A stretch of 62,227 nt of DNA, from assembly GCA_902559605.1 (NCBI GenBank), contig CACEIC010000001.1, positions 105,056-167,282 of the forward strand, in the 5' to 3' direction. This document shows, piece after piece, positions 30,460-42,093 of the stretch (its first letter is position 1; every line of letters begins with the position of its first letter). Source of the stretch: an uncultured Pelagibacteraceae bacterium (GTDB lineage Bacteria > Pseudomonadota > Alphaproteobacteria > Pelagibacterales > Pelagibacteraceae). The position numbers and the translations under genes are program-made. The notes under the pieces are model-generated. The model was not told where the DNA came from. It ran no database searches and saw only the letters and a list, made by a program, of their open reading frames with translations.

Positions 30460-31688
30460 TGTATTTTTTGTATAATATACTAGGAATTATTTTTTTTTTA
30501 ATCTCACCATTTATATTATTTTTTAGAATGATTATTGGAAAGGAAGATTGGAGAAGAATCTTAGAAAAATACGCTTATTATAATTTAAAAAAGACTGATA
30601 CAACTGTATGGTTTCATGGTGCAAGTGTTGGGGAAATCATGAGCATTCTCCCTTTGATAAATAAGTTTGAAAAAGATAAATCTATAAAAAAAATTTTACT
30701 TACTTCATCTACATTAAGTTCTGCATCAATAATTGCAAAAAAACCATTAAAGAAAACAACTCATATTTACTATCCATTTGATATTGGATTTATATGCAAC
30801 AACTTTTTAAATTATTGGGAACCAAAAATCGCAATATTTGTAGATTCTGAGGTCTGGCCGAATATGTATGAAAAAATAAATTCAAAAAAAATACCTCTAA
30901 TTTTAATCAATGGTAGAATTACAAGTAAAAGTTTCAAAAGATGGCAAATCTTTTCATCTTTTGCAAAGAATGTTTTCAGTAAAATAACAATAGCTTTACC
31001 TCAAAATCAAGAAACCCAAAATTATTTAAAAAGATTAGGTGTTAAAAAAATTAAATTTGTAGGAAATTTAAAGTATTTTAAAAATGATAAACAAAGTTTG
31101 AAGAAAAATGTTAAAAACTATTTTAAAAATAAAAAAGTATTCTGTGCAGCTAGCACTCATTATAATGAAGAGAAAATTATTGGAAAATTACATTTAAAAT
31201 TGAAGAAAAAGTTTAAGAATTTAATTACAATATTGGTTCCACGTCACATAAATAGATCAGAGGAAATAAAGCAACAACTTAGAAAATTAAAACTGATAGT
31301 TACCGAAAGATCAAGCGGACATAAGCCGTCTGATAATTGCGACGTATATATTGTTAATACATATGGAGAAATGTCGAAATTTTTAAGACTTTCAAATGTA
31401 ACATTTATTGGTGGATCTTTAGTAAACCATGGAGGACAAAACCCATTAGAAGCTGTAAGAATGGGTAATTACGTGATGCATGGTAGAAAAGTACATAATT
31501 TTAAAGAAATATATAAGGAATTAAAAAAATTAAAAATATCCTCAGAGATTAAAAATATCGATCAAATGGAAAAGGTATATGTAAAAAATCATAATTACAA
31601 AATATCAAAGAGTAAAATTAATAAAATTAATTATTTAGGTGCTAAAATTTTTGAAAATAACGTTAAAGAAATTAAAAATTATTTATAA
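30459..31688 (+). CDS. waaA: 3-deoxy-D-manno-octulosonic acid transferase
   Basis: WFHGASVGEIMSILPLI; DSEVWPNM; FIGGSLVNHGGQNPLEA. Confidence 0.93.
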   Translation: MYFLYNILGIIFFLISPFILFFRMIIGKEDWRRILEKYAYYNLKKTDTTVWFHGASVGEIMSILPLINKFEKDKSIKKILLTSSTLSSASIIAKKPLKKTTHIYYPFDIGFICNNFLNYWEPKIAIFVDSEVWPNMYEKINSKKIPLILINGRITSKSFKRWQIFSSFAKNVFSKITIALPQNQETQNYLKRLGVKKIKFVGNLKYFKNDKQSLKKNVKNYFKNKKVFCAASTHYNEEKIIGKLHLKLKKKFKNLITILVPRHINRSEEIKQQLRKLKLIVTERSSGHKPSDNCDVYIVNTYGEMSKFLRLSNVTFIGGSLVNHGGQNPLEAVRMGNYVMHGRKVHNFKEIYKELKKLKISSEIKNIDQMEKVYVKNHNYKISKSKINKINYLGAKIFENNVKEIKNYL

Positions 31689-32611
31689 TGAAAGTAAAAA
31701 GACCCATTTTTTGGGATAGTTTCAATTTCATATCATTATTACTCTTACCATTTAGTTTGATAACAATTATTTTCAATTTTTTTAAATCTTTAAGTCTTAA
31801 AAAATATTTCAAAATAAAAACAATCTGTGTTGGAAATATTTACCTAGGTGGAACTGGAAAAACACCTTTAGTTTTAAAAATAAATGAAATTTTAAAATAT
31901 AAGTTTAAAACTGTATTTATAAAAAAAAAATATATTGATCAAATTGATGAGCAAAATATTTTATCAAAATATGGAAATCTGATTTGTTTAAGTTTTAGAG
32001 ATATCGCGCTGAGAATTGCTGAGAAAAAAAATTATCAGTTAGCTATATTAGATGATGGTTTACAAGATAAAAGTTTAAATTATGATATTTCTATTGCTTG
32101 TTTTAATAGTTCAGAGCTAGTTGGAAATGGGCTAGTTTTGCCCGCCGGGCCATTAAGGGAAAGAATTACAAATATTTTAAATTATGATCTTGCATTTCTT
32201 AATGGTGAAAAAGATAATAAAACTTTCGAGAAAACTCTAAAGAGATTAAATCCAAATTTAAAAATATTTAGAGCTAAATACACTCCTAAAAATCTTGAAT
32301 CTTTCAAATTTAAGAATAACTTTCTAGTTTTTTCAGGCATAGGTAATCCTTTGGAATTTCAACAAACATTAAAAAAATATAATTTTAAGATAAAAAAAAC
32401 GATGACTTTTCCTGACCATTATAAATATAAAAATTCTGATATAAATAATATAAAAAATATAGCTAAGAGTAATAAATTAAAAATTATAACAACCGAAAAA
32501 GACTACAATCGATTATCAAACACACAAAAAAAGAATATCCAATTTTTAAAAATAGGATTAAAAATTGAAAAAGAAAAAGAATTTAAAAATTTTTTATTAA
32601 AGAAATTATGA
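31688..32611 (+). CDS. lpxK: Tetraacyldisaccharide 4'-kinase
   Basis: VGNIYLGGTGKTPLVLKI; ILDDGLQDKSL; LPAGPLRER; TTEKDYNRL. Confidence 0.93.
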   Translation: MKVKRPIFWDSFNFISLLLLPFSLITIIFNFFKSLSLKKYFKIKTICVGNIYLGGTGKTPLVLKINEILKYKFKTVFIKKKYIDQIDEQNILSKYGNLICLSFRDIALRIAEKKNYQLAILDDGLQDKSLNYDISIACFNSSELVGNGLVLPAGPLRERITNILNYDLAFLNGEKDNKTFEKTLKRLNPNLKIFRAKYTPKNLESFKFKNNFLVFSGIGNPLEFQQTLKKYNFKIKKTMTFPDHYKYKNSDINNIKNIAKSNKLKIITTEKDYNRLSNTQKKNIQFLKIGLKIEKEKEFKNFLLKKL

Positions 32612-33468
32612 GGAAGTTTTTTTATTTAATTGAATTTATTTTAATAAAATTGTTTTTTTTTATACTAATTATAATTGGTTATAAAAATGGATCTAATTTA
32701 GGAGATTTCATTGGGCGCTTGTTTGGTCCAATATTTAGATCAAAAAAGTTAATTGAAAATAATTTGGAAAAATCTGGCATTGTAGACAAAAAAAATTACA
32801 ATAAAATTATCAGCAAAATATATGGAAATTATGGAAGAATACTTGCTGAATATCCTTTTCTTAAAGCATTTAGAAATAACAATTTAAATAAATTTATTGA
32901 AATAGAAGGGCTTGAAAACCTAAACAAAATTAAGAGAGAAAAAAGACGAGCTGTATTTATATCTGGTCATTTCAATAATTTTGAATTAATGGCGCTCCAA
33001 ATAGAAAAGGCTGGTATAAATTTGTGCGCTATTTATAGACCGCTAAATAACGTATTCCTTAACAAAACCATGGAAGAAATTAGAGAAAATTTTATATGCA
33101 AAAATCAAATTAAAAAAGGAAGATCAGGCACAAGACAGATTATTGAAAATATAAAAAAAGGTAACTCAGTAGCTTTAATGATAGACCAAAGGGTAAGGGA
33201 AGGAATAAAAATTAATTTTTTTGGTAAACCAGCTAGTACTACGACCATACCTGCACAATTAATTAAAAAATATAAATGTGATCTAGTGCCTATTTATATA
33301 GAGAGAAGAAAAAATAATTATTTTAAAATGTTTGTTTCAGAACCGATTAAAATTAGGGACAATAAATCAATCAAAGAAATCACTGAACATCTAAATAAGA
33401 TACTTGAAAAAATGATTTTAAAAAATGTAGACCAGTGGATCTGGACTCACGATAGGTGGAAAACTTAA
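32608..33468 (+). CDS. lpxL: Lipid A biosynthesis acyltransferase (LpxL-like)
   Basis: FISGHFNNFELMALQI; YRPLNN; ALMIDQRVREGIKINFFGKPASTTT; WIWTHDRW. Confidence 0.92.
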   Translation: MRKFFYLIEFILIKLFFFILIIIGYKNGSNLGDFIGRLFGPIFRSKKLIENNLEKSGIVDKKNYNKIISKIYGNYGRILAEYPFLKAFRNNNLNKFIEIEGLENLNKIKREKRRAVFISGHFNNFELMALQIEKAGINLCAIYRPLNNVFLNKTMEEIRENFICKNQIKKGRSGTRQIIENIKKGNSVALMIDQRVREGIKINFFGKPASTTTIPAQLIKKYKCDLVPIYIERRKNNYFKMFVSEPIKIRDNKSIKEITEHLNKILEKMILKNVDQWIWTHDRWKT

Positions 33469-33666
33469 TCAGTTTTTATCTAATAAATCTCTTTTCATTG
33501 AGGCCTCAACATACGAAAAATAGGCTTCCTGTTCCTCAACATTCCAGTAAGCTAAGTTTTCAAGTGGTATTTTTTTTTGTGAGACAGCACAAATCACATG
33601 ATCACCTTCTTCAATGATCTCAAAATTATTTGCTAAGTATTTTAATTTAGCTAACTTATTTAACAT
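33469..33666 (-). CDS. DUF2093-like small protein
   Basis: AKLKYLANNFEIIEEGDHVICAVSQKKIPLENLAYWNVEEQEAYFS pattern. Confidence 0.7.
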   Translation of the reverse strand: MLNKLAKLKYLANNFEIIEEGDHVICAVSQKKIPLENLAYWNVEEQEAYFSYVEASMKRDLLDKN

Positions 33667-33688
33667 ATTTAAGATATATATTTACTAA

Positions 33689-34954
33689 ATGAAAATTGCA
33701 ATTATTGGAAGTGGAGGACGAGAACATGCTCTAGTTCATCACTTAAGTAATTCAAAAAAAATAACAAAAATATATTCAATACCAGGTAATGCTGGTACCG
33801 AAGAAATATCTGTAAATATTGATTTAAATTTGGAAAATTTTCAAGATTTGTATAATTTTATTAAGAAAGAACAAATCGAATTGGTGATTGTTGGTCCAGA
33901 AAAACCATTAGTCGAAGGATTAGTAGATTTCCTAGAGTCAAAAAATATTAAAGTTTTTGGTCCTAGGAAAAAAGTAGCTCAATTAGAAGGCTCAAAAATA
34001 TTTACAAAACAAATTTGTGAGAAATTTAACATACCAACTGCTAAATTTAAAATTTGTAAATCCAAAGAAGACTCATTTATATTTTTATCTTCATCTAATT
34101 TTCCTCTTGTTGTAAAAGCAGATGTTCTTGCTGCAGGTAAAGGTGTTTATATTTGTCAAAATGTTGATGAGGCTAAAACTGCTGTTAACGAAATATTTGA
34201 CGGTAAATTTGGGAAAGCAGATCAAGTATTAATCGAAGAATTCCTAGAAGGTGATGAGATGAGTTTTTTTATTATTTCAGATGGAATTAGTTATAAAACT
34301 TTTAATACAGCTCAAGACCATAAAAGAGTTGGTGAGGGTGATACTGGAAAAAATACAGGAGGTATGGGAGCTTATTCACCTTCAAGCTTAATTAATGATG
34401 ATTTAGAGAATAAAATTTTAAACAAAATAATTGAGCCAACGTTAAAAGCTATAAGTGAAATGAATGAGAAGTACGTTGGTTTTTTATATGCCGGCTTAAT
34501 GATAAAAAGTAATGAACCATACCTAATTGAATATAATGTCAGGATGGGTGATCCTGAATGCCAAACTATATTACCGTTGGTTGACAGTGATTTATTGGAC
34601 ATAATAAATTCTTGTTGCAATTCAAAATTAAAGACCCACGAAATAAAATGGAAAAATAAAAAAAGTATGTGCATTGCTTTATGCTCAAAAGGATATCCTG
34701 AAAAATATAATAAGAATGTTGAAATTAAAAATTTAAAAGAATTCAAATCAACTAAAGATAATTTTATTTTTCATGCTGGAACGAAAAGTTCTGGAAACAA
34801 AATTGTAGCAGTTGGAGGTAGGGTAATAAATTTTGTTAATATCTCAGATAGTTATTTATCAAGTAGAAAAGAAATAATCAATCAGATTAATAAATTGAAT
34901 TGGGAAGATGGTTTTTATAGATCAGATATAGGCCATAAAGTCATAGATAAATGA
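33689..34954 (+). CDS. purD: Phosphoribosylamine-glycine ligase
   Basis: IGSGGREHALVHHL; GPEKPLVEGLVDFL; DHKRVGEGDTGKNTGGMGAYSP. Confidence 0.97.
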   Translation: MKIAIIGSGGREHALVHHLSNSKKITKIYSIPGNAGTEEISVNIDLNLENFQDLYNFIKKEQIELVIVGPEKPLVEGLVDFLESKNIKVFGPRKKVAQLEGSKIFTKQICEKFNIPTAKFKICKSKEDSFIFLSSSNFPLVVKADVLAAGKGVYICQNVDEAKTAVNEIFDGKFGKADQVLIEEFLEGDEMSFFIISDGISYKTFNTAQDHKRVGEGDTGKNTGGMGAYSPSSLINDDLENKILNKIIEPTLKAISEMNEKYVGFLYAGLMIKSNEPYLIEYNVRMGDPECQTILPLVDSDLLDIINSCCNSKLKTHEIKWKNKKSMCIALCSKGYPEKYNKNVEIKNLKEFKSTKDNFIFHAGTKSSGNKIVAVGGRVINFVNISDSYLSSRKEIINQINKLNWEDGFYRSDIGHKVIDK

Positions 34955-35517
34955 GAGTAATTGGTGGAAAACTAAGAGGAAAATTAATTCATAATCCTAC
35001 AGATAAAACAACAAGACCTTTAAAGGATATGGTTAGAGAGTCGATATTTAATATTTTAGAGCATTCTAAGAATGAAAAAATTAAATTCAAAAATGACGTA
35101 GTTTTGGATTTATTTTCCGGTTCTGGTTCGTTTGGCATTGAATGTTTGTCTAGAGGAGTAAAAAAAGTTTTTTTTTTTGAAAATTACAAACCCTCTTTGA
35201 AAATTTTAGAAAAAAACATTAAGGAGTTAGAAATTGATAAAGATTCAGTCATCAGGGAAATAAATGCATATGAAATTTCTAAAGAAAATATAGATAATGA
35301 AAAAATTAATTTAATTTATCTGGATCCACCATTTAAAGATAAAAATATAAATAAATTATTAAGGAAAATTTTAGACTTAAAAATTGCTCACAAAAGTACA
35401 TTAATAGTAATTCATAGAAATAAGAAATTTAATGAAAATTTTATAGAAGATTTTAAAGTTCTTAGAGAAAAAAAATATGGTTTATCAAAAATAATATTTG
35501 GTAAATTGCTATTTTAG
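34951..35517 (+). CDS. rsmD: 16S rRNA (guanine966-N2)-methyltransferase
   Basis: MRVIGGKLRGK; TTRPLKDMVRESIFNIL; DLFSGSGSFGIECLSRG; LDPPF. Confidence 0.95.
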   Translation: MRVIGGKLRGKLIHNPTDKTTRPLKDMVRESIFNILEHSKNEKIKFKNDVVLDLFSGSGSFGIECLSRGVKKVFFFENYKPSLKILEKNIKELEIDKDSVIREINAYEISKENIDNEKINLIYLDPPFKDKNINKLLRKILDLKIAHKSTLIVIHRNKKFNENFIEDFKVLREKKYGLSKIIFGKLLF

Positions 35518-36681
35518 GATTTTTTTTGTTTCTATTTTAATCAATTCAACTGAAGGTTGGTTAATTGGATTTACATTTAATAAGGAGCTAAGCATTAGTG
35601 TTTCTAAAATAAAAAATGTAAATAGTTCACCTAAAGTTTCCTCACTTTTATTTTTAATTTCAAAACTTCTAAAAGATAATTTTTTCTTATTAAATACATT
35701 TTGCGTAGCTTTTTTTTGAGCATACATTACTTGATCCAAACTTTTCTTTTTTAAATGTTCTAATCCATCAATTAAATATGCATTATTAAATTTAAGTGGA
35801 GTTCTCTCTCTAGTGAAAAAAAAACTAAAGAAATTATTTTTTGGACCATCTAAATAAAGTTGTAAAAGACTATGATTGTCCTTTGGCATTGTAGAGATTA
35901 TAGGAAAGAAGCCCTTACCCTTTTTTCCTAAACTTTCAGCAGATAATTGCTGGTACCATTTCAAAAAGTTATTTAATTTTTCATCATAATTTAAAATTAC
36001 ACAATTTTTTTTTCCTTTAATAATATTTGAGTAAATTGAAGAGACATTTTCAATTAAAAAATTAATAAATTTTTTATTTTTTATTAGATAATTTAATCGT
36101 TTAAATTTTTTTTCATTTAAACCCATCAATTCTGCCGGGACCATTCCAACTTCGGATAATACTGAATATCTTCCTCCTATGTAATTTTTATGGTCAATTA
36201 CATCAGATCTCAGTTTATTAGCTATAGCTCTAAGAATATTATTTTTTTTTTCAGTTATTATTAAATTTTTATTTCTTTTCTGTTTTGATAAGATCAGGTT
36301 TAAATTTGATAATGTTTCTAGGGTGTTACCTGATTTTGATATAATTATATTTACACGTTTTTTGTTTGATTTTGTTATTCTTATGTTCTGTAGGTTATTA
36401 TAAAAGAAAAATTTTTTTTTGATTTTATGACTAAGAAAATCATAAATGGCTTGTGCGCCTAGTATAGATCCCCCCATTCCTATTAAATTATACTCATAGT
36501 ATTTTTTGAAATTTAGTAAATTTTTTTTCTGAAATGAATAATTATAATTATTTGTTAGAGATTTTAATAAAGGATATTTTTCAATTAAATTTTTAAACTT
36601 TATGAAATTATTAAGTTTTTTTTTATTTAATTGTTTATTTTTATTATTAAAATTTTTGTAAATAATATGTTTTGTCTCCAT
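35509..36681 (-). CDS. pgi: Glucose-6-phosphate isomerase (divergent)
   Basis: GMGGSILGAQAIYDFL; ISKSGNTLETLSNL; GGRYSVLSEVGMVPAELMG; QVMYAQKKAT. Confidence 0.85.
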   Translation of the reverse strand: METKHIIYKNFNNKNKQLNKKKLNNFIKFKNLIEKYPLLKSLTNNYNYSFQKKNLLNFKKYYEYNLIGMGGSILGAQAIYDFLSHKIKKKFFFYNNLQNIRITKSNKKRVNIIISKSGNTLETLSNLNLILSKQKRNKNLIITEKKNNILRAIANKLRSDVIDHKNYIGGRYSVLSEVGMVPAELMGLNEKKFKRLNYLIKNKKFINFLIENVSSIYSNIIKGKKNCVILNYDEKLNNFLKWYQQLSAESLGKKGKGFFPIISTMPKDNHSLLQLYLDGPKNNFFSFFFTRERTPLKFNNAYLIDGLEHLKKKSLDQVMYAQKKATQNVFNKKKLSFRSFEIKNKSEETLGELFTFFILETLMLSSLLNVNPINQPSVELIKIETKKILK

Positions 36682-36684
36682 TAA

Positions 36685-37002
36685 TTACTGGATTTTCTTC
36701 TTCATATTATTTAATAAATCTGACCCGCTACTAGAGTCCTCAGAATTATTATCGTCTTTTATTTTGAGTAAATCTTTTACTTCTTTATCATTTGATTGAC
36801 TACTTACTTCCAAATCATCTCCTGGCATAGGAAGTTTATTCATGTCAGGTGGCATTTGGAGAGGATTTTTTTTTTTTACAAGAAATTCATCACTTTGTTC
36901 AGATCTTTTTTTACCTTCTAAAGCATCTCTAACTCCGCCACAAAAAGTTAATAATGGCACTAAAGCCATTAATAAGATTAAATTTAGTTTAAATTTTTTC
37001 AT
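36685..37002 (-). CDS. Small lipoprotein, DUF3035/BamF-like
   Basis: Lipoprotein signal [38 protein letters not shown]-like, then [20 protein letters not shown]; start moved to MKKFKLN. Confidence 0.7.
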   Translation of the reverse strand: MKKFKLNLILLMALVPLLTFCGGVRDALEGKKRSEQSDEFLVKKKNPLQMPPDMNKLPMPGDDLEVSSQSNDKEVKDLLKIKDDNNSEDSSSGSDLLNNMKKKIQ

Positions 37003-37486
37003 CTTTTTTTTTATAGAATATAAATTCAGATAAAATAAGGCATATAATACCAATTGTTATAAATATGTCAGCTACATTAAAGATAAACCAATGATATCCT
37101 GCATAATTTAAATCTATAAAATCTGGAACAGCTCTGTAATAAACTCGGTCAAATAAGTTTCCTAAAGAGCCTCCTAATATTATCATTAAAAAAAATGATT
37201 TAATTTTTGACTCAATGAAAGCGAAATACAATATTACTAAGTTTATAATGACTATAATTGCAGTAAAGATATTATAGAAAAGTTTATCTTCTGATGAAAA
37301 TAAACCAAATCCTATCCCTGTATTCCAAACTAAATAGATATTTAAAAATTGATTTATATAAAGATCAACTTGTCCTTCATTATTTAAGATATTTAGAATA
37401 TAAATTTTTGATAGTCTATCTAAAGCAAAACAAACAACTAAAAATACAAAACCTATAAGAAGTTTATTTAATTTTTCATTTCCCAT
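36989..37486 (-). CDS. lspA: Lipoprotein signal peptidase
   Basis: [45 protein letters not shown]. Confidence 0.95.
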   Translation of the reverse strand: MGNEKLNKLLIGFVFLVVCFALDRLSKIYILNILNNEGQVDLYINQFLNIYLVWNTGIGFGLFSSEDKLFYNIFTAIIVIINLVILYFAFIESKIKSFFLMIILGGSLGNLFDRVYYRAVPDFIDLNYAGYHWFIFNVADIFITIGIICLILSEFIFYKKKDEKI

Positions 37487-40229
37487 TAGTATTTAAAAGT
37501 CCACAATTTGGTCTTTCACAACTCGTTTCAAAAATTTTCCAACAAATAGGACATTTATTTCCTTGGGCCTTTTTTGCAACTACATCAATACTATTTTTTA
37601 AATTTTCATCTTTAATTACAGAGGCAGATGAGGTTATACAAATTTCAGAAAAATTAATATTTTTTGCCTTATCGTAAAATTCTTTATTTAATTTTATCTC
37701 AATTGTTGCTTCTAAACTTGAACCAATTGACTTTTCGGCTCTCATATTCTCTATTGAAATATTTGCCTCATCTCTAATTTTTTTAACATAATCCCAATCT
37801 GAGCTAAGTTCTTCATCGTTCCAAGAATTAGGAACTGAAACGAAATTTTGTAAATGGATACTTTGGCTATCTTTTTCCTTTTTAACTAGTTGATAAATTT
37901 CTTCAGTTGTAAATGATAATATTGGTGCAAACCATTTTAGGAGACACTGCAAAATAATATTTAAAAGAGTTATACAGTTCTTTCTTTTATCGGAATTTAA
38001 AGCGTCACAATATAGAGTATCTTTCCTGATATCGAAATAAAAAGCAGAAAGCTCAACTGTGCAAAAATTTAGTAATTCTTTGTATAAATTATGGAAGTTA
38101 TAAACTTTAAAATTATTTTTAAAATTCTCATTTATTGTATAAATTCTATGAAGCATAAATTTTTCAAGAGAATCAAAGTTTTCAAATTTAACTTTTTCTA
38201 GATCAAGATTTTCGTATTGATCTTGAATATTTCCTAATAGATATCTAAATGTATTTCTAATTTTTCTATAAGATTCAGCGTGTTGATCTAAAATTGAATA
38301 ATCTATTCTTAAATCTTCAGCATAATTTGAAGATGCAACCCAAATTCTTAATATATCAGCTCCATATTTTTTTAATATATCTTGTGGAGCAATAACGTTA
38401 CCTGTTGACTTTGACATTTTTAGACCTTTTCCATCTACAACAAAACCATGAGAAAGAATGCTTTCAAATGGAGCGACTCCTCTTGTTCCACATGATTGAA
38501 GTAATGAGGAGTGAAACCATCCTCTATGTTGATCTGAGCCCTCTAAATACATAGATGCTGGCCATTTGAGGTCGTCTCTTTTCTCTAAAACAAAGGAGTG
38601 AGTGGATCCACTGTCAAACCAAACTTCAACTATGTCTGATAATTTTTCATAGTCTTCTGCTTTATACTTGTCTCCAAGAAAGATCTGATAATCATCATTA
38701 AACCAACAATCAGAACCTTCTTTTTCATAAATTTTTGCAATATTTTCAAATACTTCATCATCAACTAAAACATCACCAGTTTTTTTTGAAATAAAAATTG
38801 GTAGTGGCACACCCCAGACTCTTTGTCTTGATACACACCAGTCTGGTCTAGTTTCAATCATTGATTTTATTCTTTCTTTTCCTTTGGAAGGATAAAAATC
38901 TGTATTATCGATAGCTTTTAATGCTTTATCTCTTAACCCGTGACTTTCCATTGATATAAACCATTGTGGCGTTGCCCTATGAACTAGTGGAGCTTTTGAT
39001 CTCCAAGAATGAGGATAAGAGTGAGTTAGTTTTCCATTTGTTACTAAATTTTTTTGTTCATCTAATTTTTCTATAATTAAGTTATTAGCCTTAAAAATAT
39101 GTAAACCTTCAAAAAGTTTAATTTCACTTGTATATTTTCCATCACCATCAACTGTTTCAATTGCTTTGATATTATTATTTAAACAAAGATTGAAGTCATC
39201 TGGTCCATGGCTCGGAGCACAATGTACAATACCTGTTCCTTGTTCAGTAGTGACAAAATTAGCCTCAAGCATAGGAATATCATAATTATATTCCATTTTA
39301 GAAAATGGATGACTGCAAATAGTTCCATTTAAATCTTTTCCTAAAAATTCGTTTAAAACTTTAATATTTTCTATAGAGGTATCTTTTTTAAAAGGTTCTA
39401 ATAAATCTTTTGCAATTACAATTTTTCTGTTAACAAAATTTTTGTTATCATTAATTTCAAGCAATACATATTTAAGGCTAGCATTGTAAGCTAATGCTTT
39501 ATTTGCAGGAATAGTCCAGGGAGTTGTAGTCCAAATTATTACGTCAGCACCTTTAATTATATCTAAATTTGAAAATTTCACTTTAAATGCAGCATAAATA
39601 GTATCTGAAACATGATCCATGTATTCAACTTCAGCATCAGCTAAAGCTGTTTTTTCAACAGTAGACCAAAGAACTGGCTTGTAACCTCTATAAAGGCTTC
39701 CTTCTTTAAGAAATTTTCCAAGTTCTCTGACTATTTGAGCTTCAGCATCAAATGACATTGTTGAATAGTAGTTTTCCCAATCACCAATTACCCCAAGTCT
39801 TGTAAATTCTCCTTTATGAACATCTATCCATTTGTTTGCAAACTCCCTACATTCTTTTCTGAATTCAATTACCGGAACATCATTTTTATTTTTTTTATTC
39901 TTTTTATATTGTTCTTCAATTTTCCACTCGATAGGCAACCCATGGCAATCCCATCCAGGAACATAAACTGAGTCCTTTCCATCCATTTGATGAAATTTTG
40001 TAATTATGTCTTTTAAAATTTTATTCAAAGCGGTACCCATATGAATATTTCCATTTGCATATGGAGGCCCATCATGGAGCACAAATTTTTCTTGCCCTTT
40101 ACTTTTTTTTCTTAACAAATTGTACAGGTCAATTTTCTTCCAAAATTCAATGTAATTTGGCTCCTTGTTTGGCAAATTTGCCTTCATTGAGAATTTTGTT
40201 TTAGGTAGATTTATATGTTCCTTGCTCAT
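37476..40229 (-). CDS. ileS: Isoleucyl-tRNA synthetase
   Basis: [34 protein letters not shown]-terminal CPICWK..CERPNCG zinc motif. Confidence 0.97.
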   Translation of the reverse strand: MSKEHINLPKTKFSMKANLPNKEPNYIEFWKKIDLYNLLRKKSKGQEKFVLHDGPPYANGNIHMGTALNKILKDIITKFHQMDGKDSVYVPGWDCHGLPIEWKIEEQYKKNKKNKNDVPVIEFRKECREFANKWIDVHKGEFTRLGVIGDWENYYSTMSFDAEAQIVRELGKFLKEGSLYRGYKPVLWSTVEKTALADAEVEYMDHVSDTIYAAFKVKFSNLDIIKGADVIIWTTTPWTIPANKALAYNASLKYVLLEINDNKNFVNRKIVIAKDLLEPFKKDTSIENIKVLNEFLGKDLNGTICSHPFSKMEYNYDIPMLEANFVTTEQGTGIVHCAPSHGPDDFNLCLNNNIKAIETVDGDGKYTSEIKLFEGLHIFKANNLIIEKLDEQKNLVTNGKLTHSYPHSWRSKAPLVHRATPQWFISMESHGLRDKALKAIDNTDFYPSKGKERIKSMIETRPDWCVSRQRVWGVPLPIFISKKTGDVLVDDEVFENIAKIYEKEGSDCWFNDDYQIFLGDKYKAEDYEKLSDIVEVWFDSGSTHSFVLEKRDDLKWPASMYLEGSDQHRGWFHSSLLQSCGTRGVAPFESILSHGFVVDGKGLKMSKSTGNVIAPQDILKKYGADILRIWVASSNYAEDLRIDYSILDQHAESYRKIRNTFRYLLGNIQDQYENLDLEKVKFENFDSLEKFMLHRIYTINENFKNNFKVYNFHNLYKELLNFCTVELSAFYFDIRKDTLYCDALNSDKRKNCITLLNIILQCLLKWFAPILSFTTEEIYQLVKKEKDSQSIHLQNFVSVPNSWNDEELSSDWDYVKKIRDEANISIENMRAEKSIGSSLEATIEIKLNKEFYDKAKNINFSEICITSSASVIKDENLKNSIDVVAKKAQGNKCPICWKIFETSCERPNCGLLNTNGK

Positions 40230-40235
40230 GATATT

Positions 40236-41162
40236 TTATCTTTTGGCAATTTTAATATCTTTCTTTATCTGTTTTTTTAAAGCATCAATATTTTTAAATT
40301 TGGTTTCTCCTCTAATAAATTTTGTAAAATTAATAGTTAGATTTTTATTATAAAGATTTCCAGAAAATTTAAATAAATTTACCTCTAATAATAATTTTTT
40401 TTGATTAAAAGTAGGCCTATAACCAATATTTGCTATTCCTTTGATCTTTTTTCTGTTTTTTTCGATATAAACGTCAACTGCATAAACTCCTACTTTTGGT
40501 ATTACATAGTTTTTTATATTTATGTTACAGGTCGGAAAACCAATTTTTCTTCCCATCATTCTACCCTTTTCAACGACACCTTCTATTGACCAATTTCTAG
40601 ATAAAAGTTGATTTGCAATTTTTAAATTACCATTTTCGATTAATTTTCTTATTAATGTTGAAGAAATAATTTTATTTTTTTTATATAATGGTTTTGGGTT
40701 AATTAATTTATAATCATATTTCTTTTGAAGTTTTTTTAATAGATTTACGTCCCCCTCTCTCTTATTTCCAAATCTAAAATTATTACTTACAAAAATATAA
40801 TCTGCGCTTAACTTTTTGCATAAAATATTTTTAATAAAATTATGACAAGATATTTTAGAGAATTTTTTATCAAATTTTTTATTTATTAAAAAATCAATGT
40901 TATAATCACTAAAATATCTGCTTTTTTGATTAAGATTTGAAAGTCGATAATTTGTAATACTTTTATTAAAGTACATTTTTGGTATTGGATCAAATGTCAC
41001 CACTCCAATTTTGGAATTATATTTTTTTTTATATTTTTTTGCTTCTTTGAATAATTTTTGATGGCCTAAGTGTAATCCATCAAAATTACCAATTAGTATC
41101 ATGGCATTTTGATGTTTTTTTAAAATCTCAAAATTTTTATAAATTTTAATTTTGTTCACCAT
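40236..41162 (-). CDS. ribF: Riboflavin kinase / FMN adenylyltransferase
   Basis: IGNFDGLHLGHQKLFKEA; GRMMGRKIGFPTCNI; GVYAVDVYI. Confidence 0.93.
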   Translation of the reverse strand: MVNKIKIYKNFEILKKHQNAMILIGNFDGLHLGHQKLFKEAKKYKKKYNSKIGVVTFDPIPKMYFNKSITNYRLSNLNQKSRYFSDYNIDFLINKKFDKKFSKISCHNFIKNILCKKLSADYIFVSNNFRFGNKREGDVNLLKKLQKKYDYKLINPKPLYKKNKIISSTLIRKLIENGNLKIANQLLSRNWSIEGVVEKGRMMGRKIGFPTCNINIKNYVIPKVGVYAVDVYIEKNRKKIKGIANIGYRPTFNQKKLLLEVNLFKFSGNLYNKNLTINFTKFIRGETKFKNIDALKKQIKKDIKIAKR

Positions 41163-41971
41163 TTTAATTTCGTTTGAGTGTAATTTACACTCACTCCATA
41201 TTTTTTTTCTAATTTATCAATATTTAAACTACTTAATTCTTTTTTATGTATACCACTCGTTATTAACAAATTGTCAAAATTTTGAATATTAGCTCCTTTT
41301 ATATCTGTATTCATATTATCTCCGATACATAAAACATTTTTACCATTTATGTTAGCAGATAAATTATAAACTGGAGGATAAGGTTTTCCAAAGTAAATTA
41401 CTTTCCCACCAATTTCCTCAAATATTTTTGCAACTGATCCAGCGCAAAACTCTCTAACATCTCCTCTATCAACAATTAGGTCTGGATTAGTACACACAAA
41501 TTTTTTATTTGAAAATTTCTCAAGTAAATCTTTATAATATTCAAGTTTTGTCTCATGATCTTCAAATAACCCTGTGCAAATAAAATAATCAGCTTGACTA
41601 ATATTACTAACTTTATTTTGCTCAAATCTTTTAAATAAGTCAAAATCTCTTGGTGGTCCAATATGATAAAATTTTGCATTTAGAAAATTTTCCATTAAAT
41701 ATTTTAATGAAGCTTCTCCTGAGGTGTATACATCTTCATAATATTTTTTGAGTCCTATTTTTTTTAAAAAATCAATAACTGTAGAATTTGGTCTTGGAGC
41801 ATTGGTAAGTAATACAAACTCTTTATTATTTTTTTTTAAATTTTCTAATACTTCAATAGAATCTTCAAAAATTTGTAATCCGTTATGGATCACTCCCCAT
41901 ATGTCGATAAAAAATAATTCGTAACTATTTATTTTAGATCTTAATCCATCTTTGTCTAAGTTTTGGGGCAT
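41156..41971 (-). CDS. HAD-superfamily IIA hydrolase
   Basis: FFIDIWGVIHNGLQIFEDSIEVLENLK; LLTNAPRPN; GKPYPPVYN; CIGDNMNTDIKGA. Confidence 0.9.
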   Translation of the reverse strand: MPQNLDKDGLRSKINSYELFFIDIWGVIHNGLQIFEDSIEVLENLKKNNKEFVLLTNAPRPNSTVIDFLKKIGLKKYYEDVYTSGEASLKYLMENFLNAKFYHIGPPRDFDLFKRFEQNKVSNISQADYFICTGLFEDHETKLEYYKDLLEKFSNKKFVCTNPDLIVDRGDVREFCAGSVAKIFEEIGGKVIYFGKPYPPVYNLSANINGKNVLCIGDNMNTDIKGANIQNFDNLLITSGIHKKELSSLNIDKLEKKYGVSVNYTQTKLKW

Positions 41972-42030
41972 ACTTGAGGTATAGCTTAAAAATATGCTTT
42001 ATTCTTGGGTTTTTTAGACCATAATTTTTA

Positions 42031-42067
42031 TTCAAGATCTTGAAAATTATTAAATATGTCTCTATAT
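42031..42067 (+). promoter_or_regulatory. Candidate RpoH-type groESL promoter: palindrome TTCAAGATCTTGAA (42031-42044) overlapping CTTGAAAA; 18-bp gap; TCTATAT (42061-42067)
   Basis: CTTG-N18-TCTATAT resembles alphaproteobacterial RpoH promoters; no CIRCE element seen. Confidence 0.55.
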
Positions 42068-42093
42068 GACTGCTAATTTAAAGGAGAATTCGT

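Noticed and set aside
37476-40229. IleS C-terminal CxxC...C motif as a possible separate zinc finger
   Set aside because: Standard C-terminal zinc-binding region of bacterial IleRS
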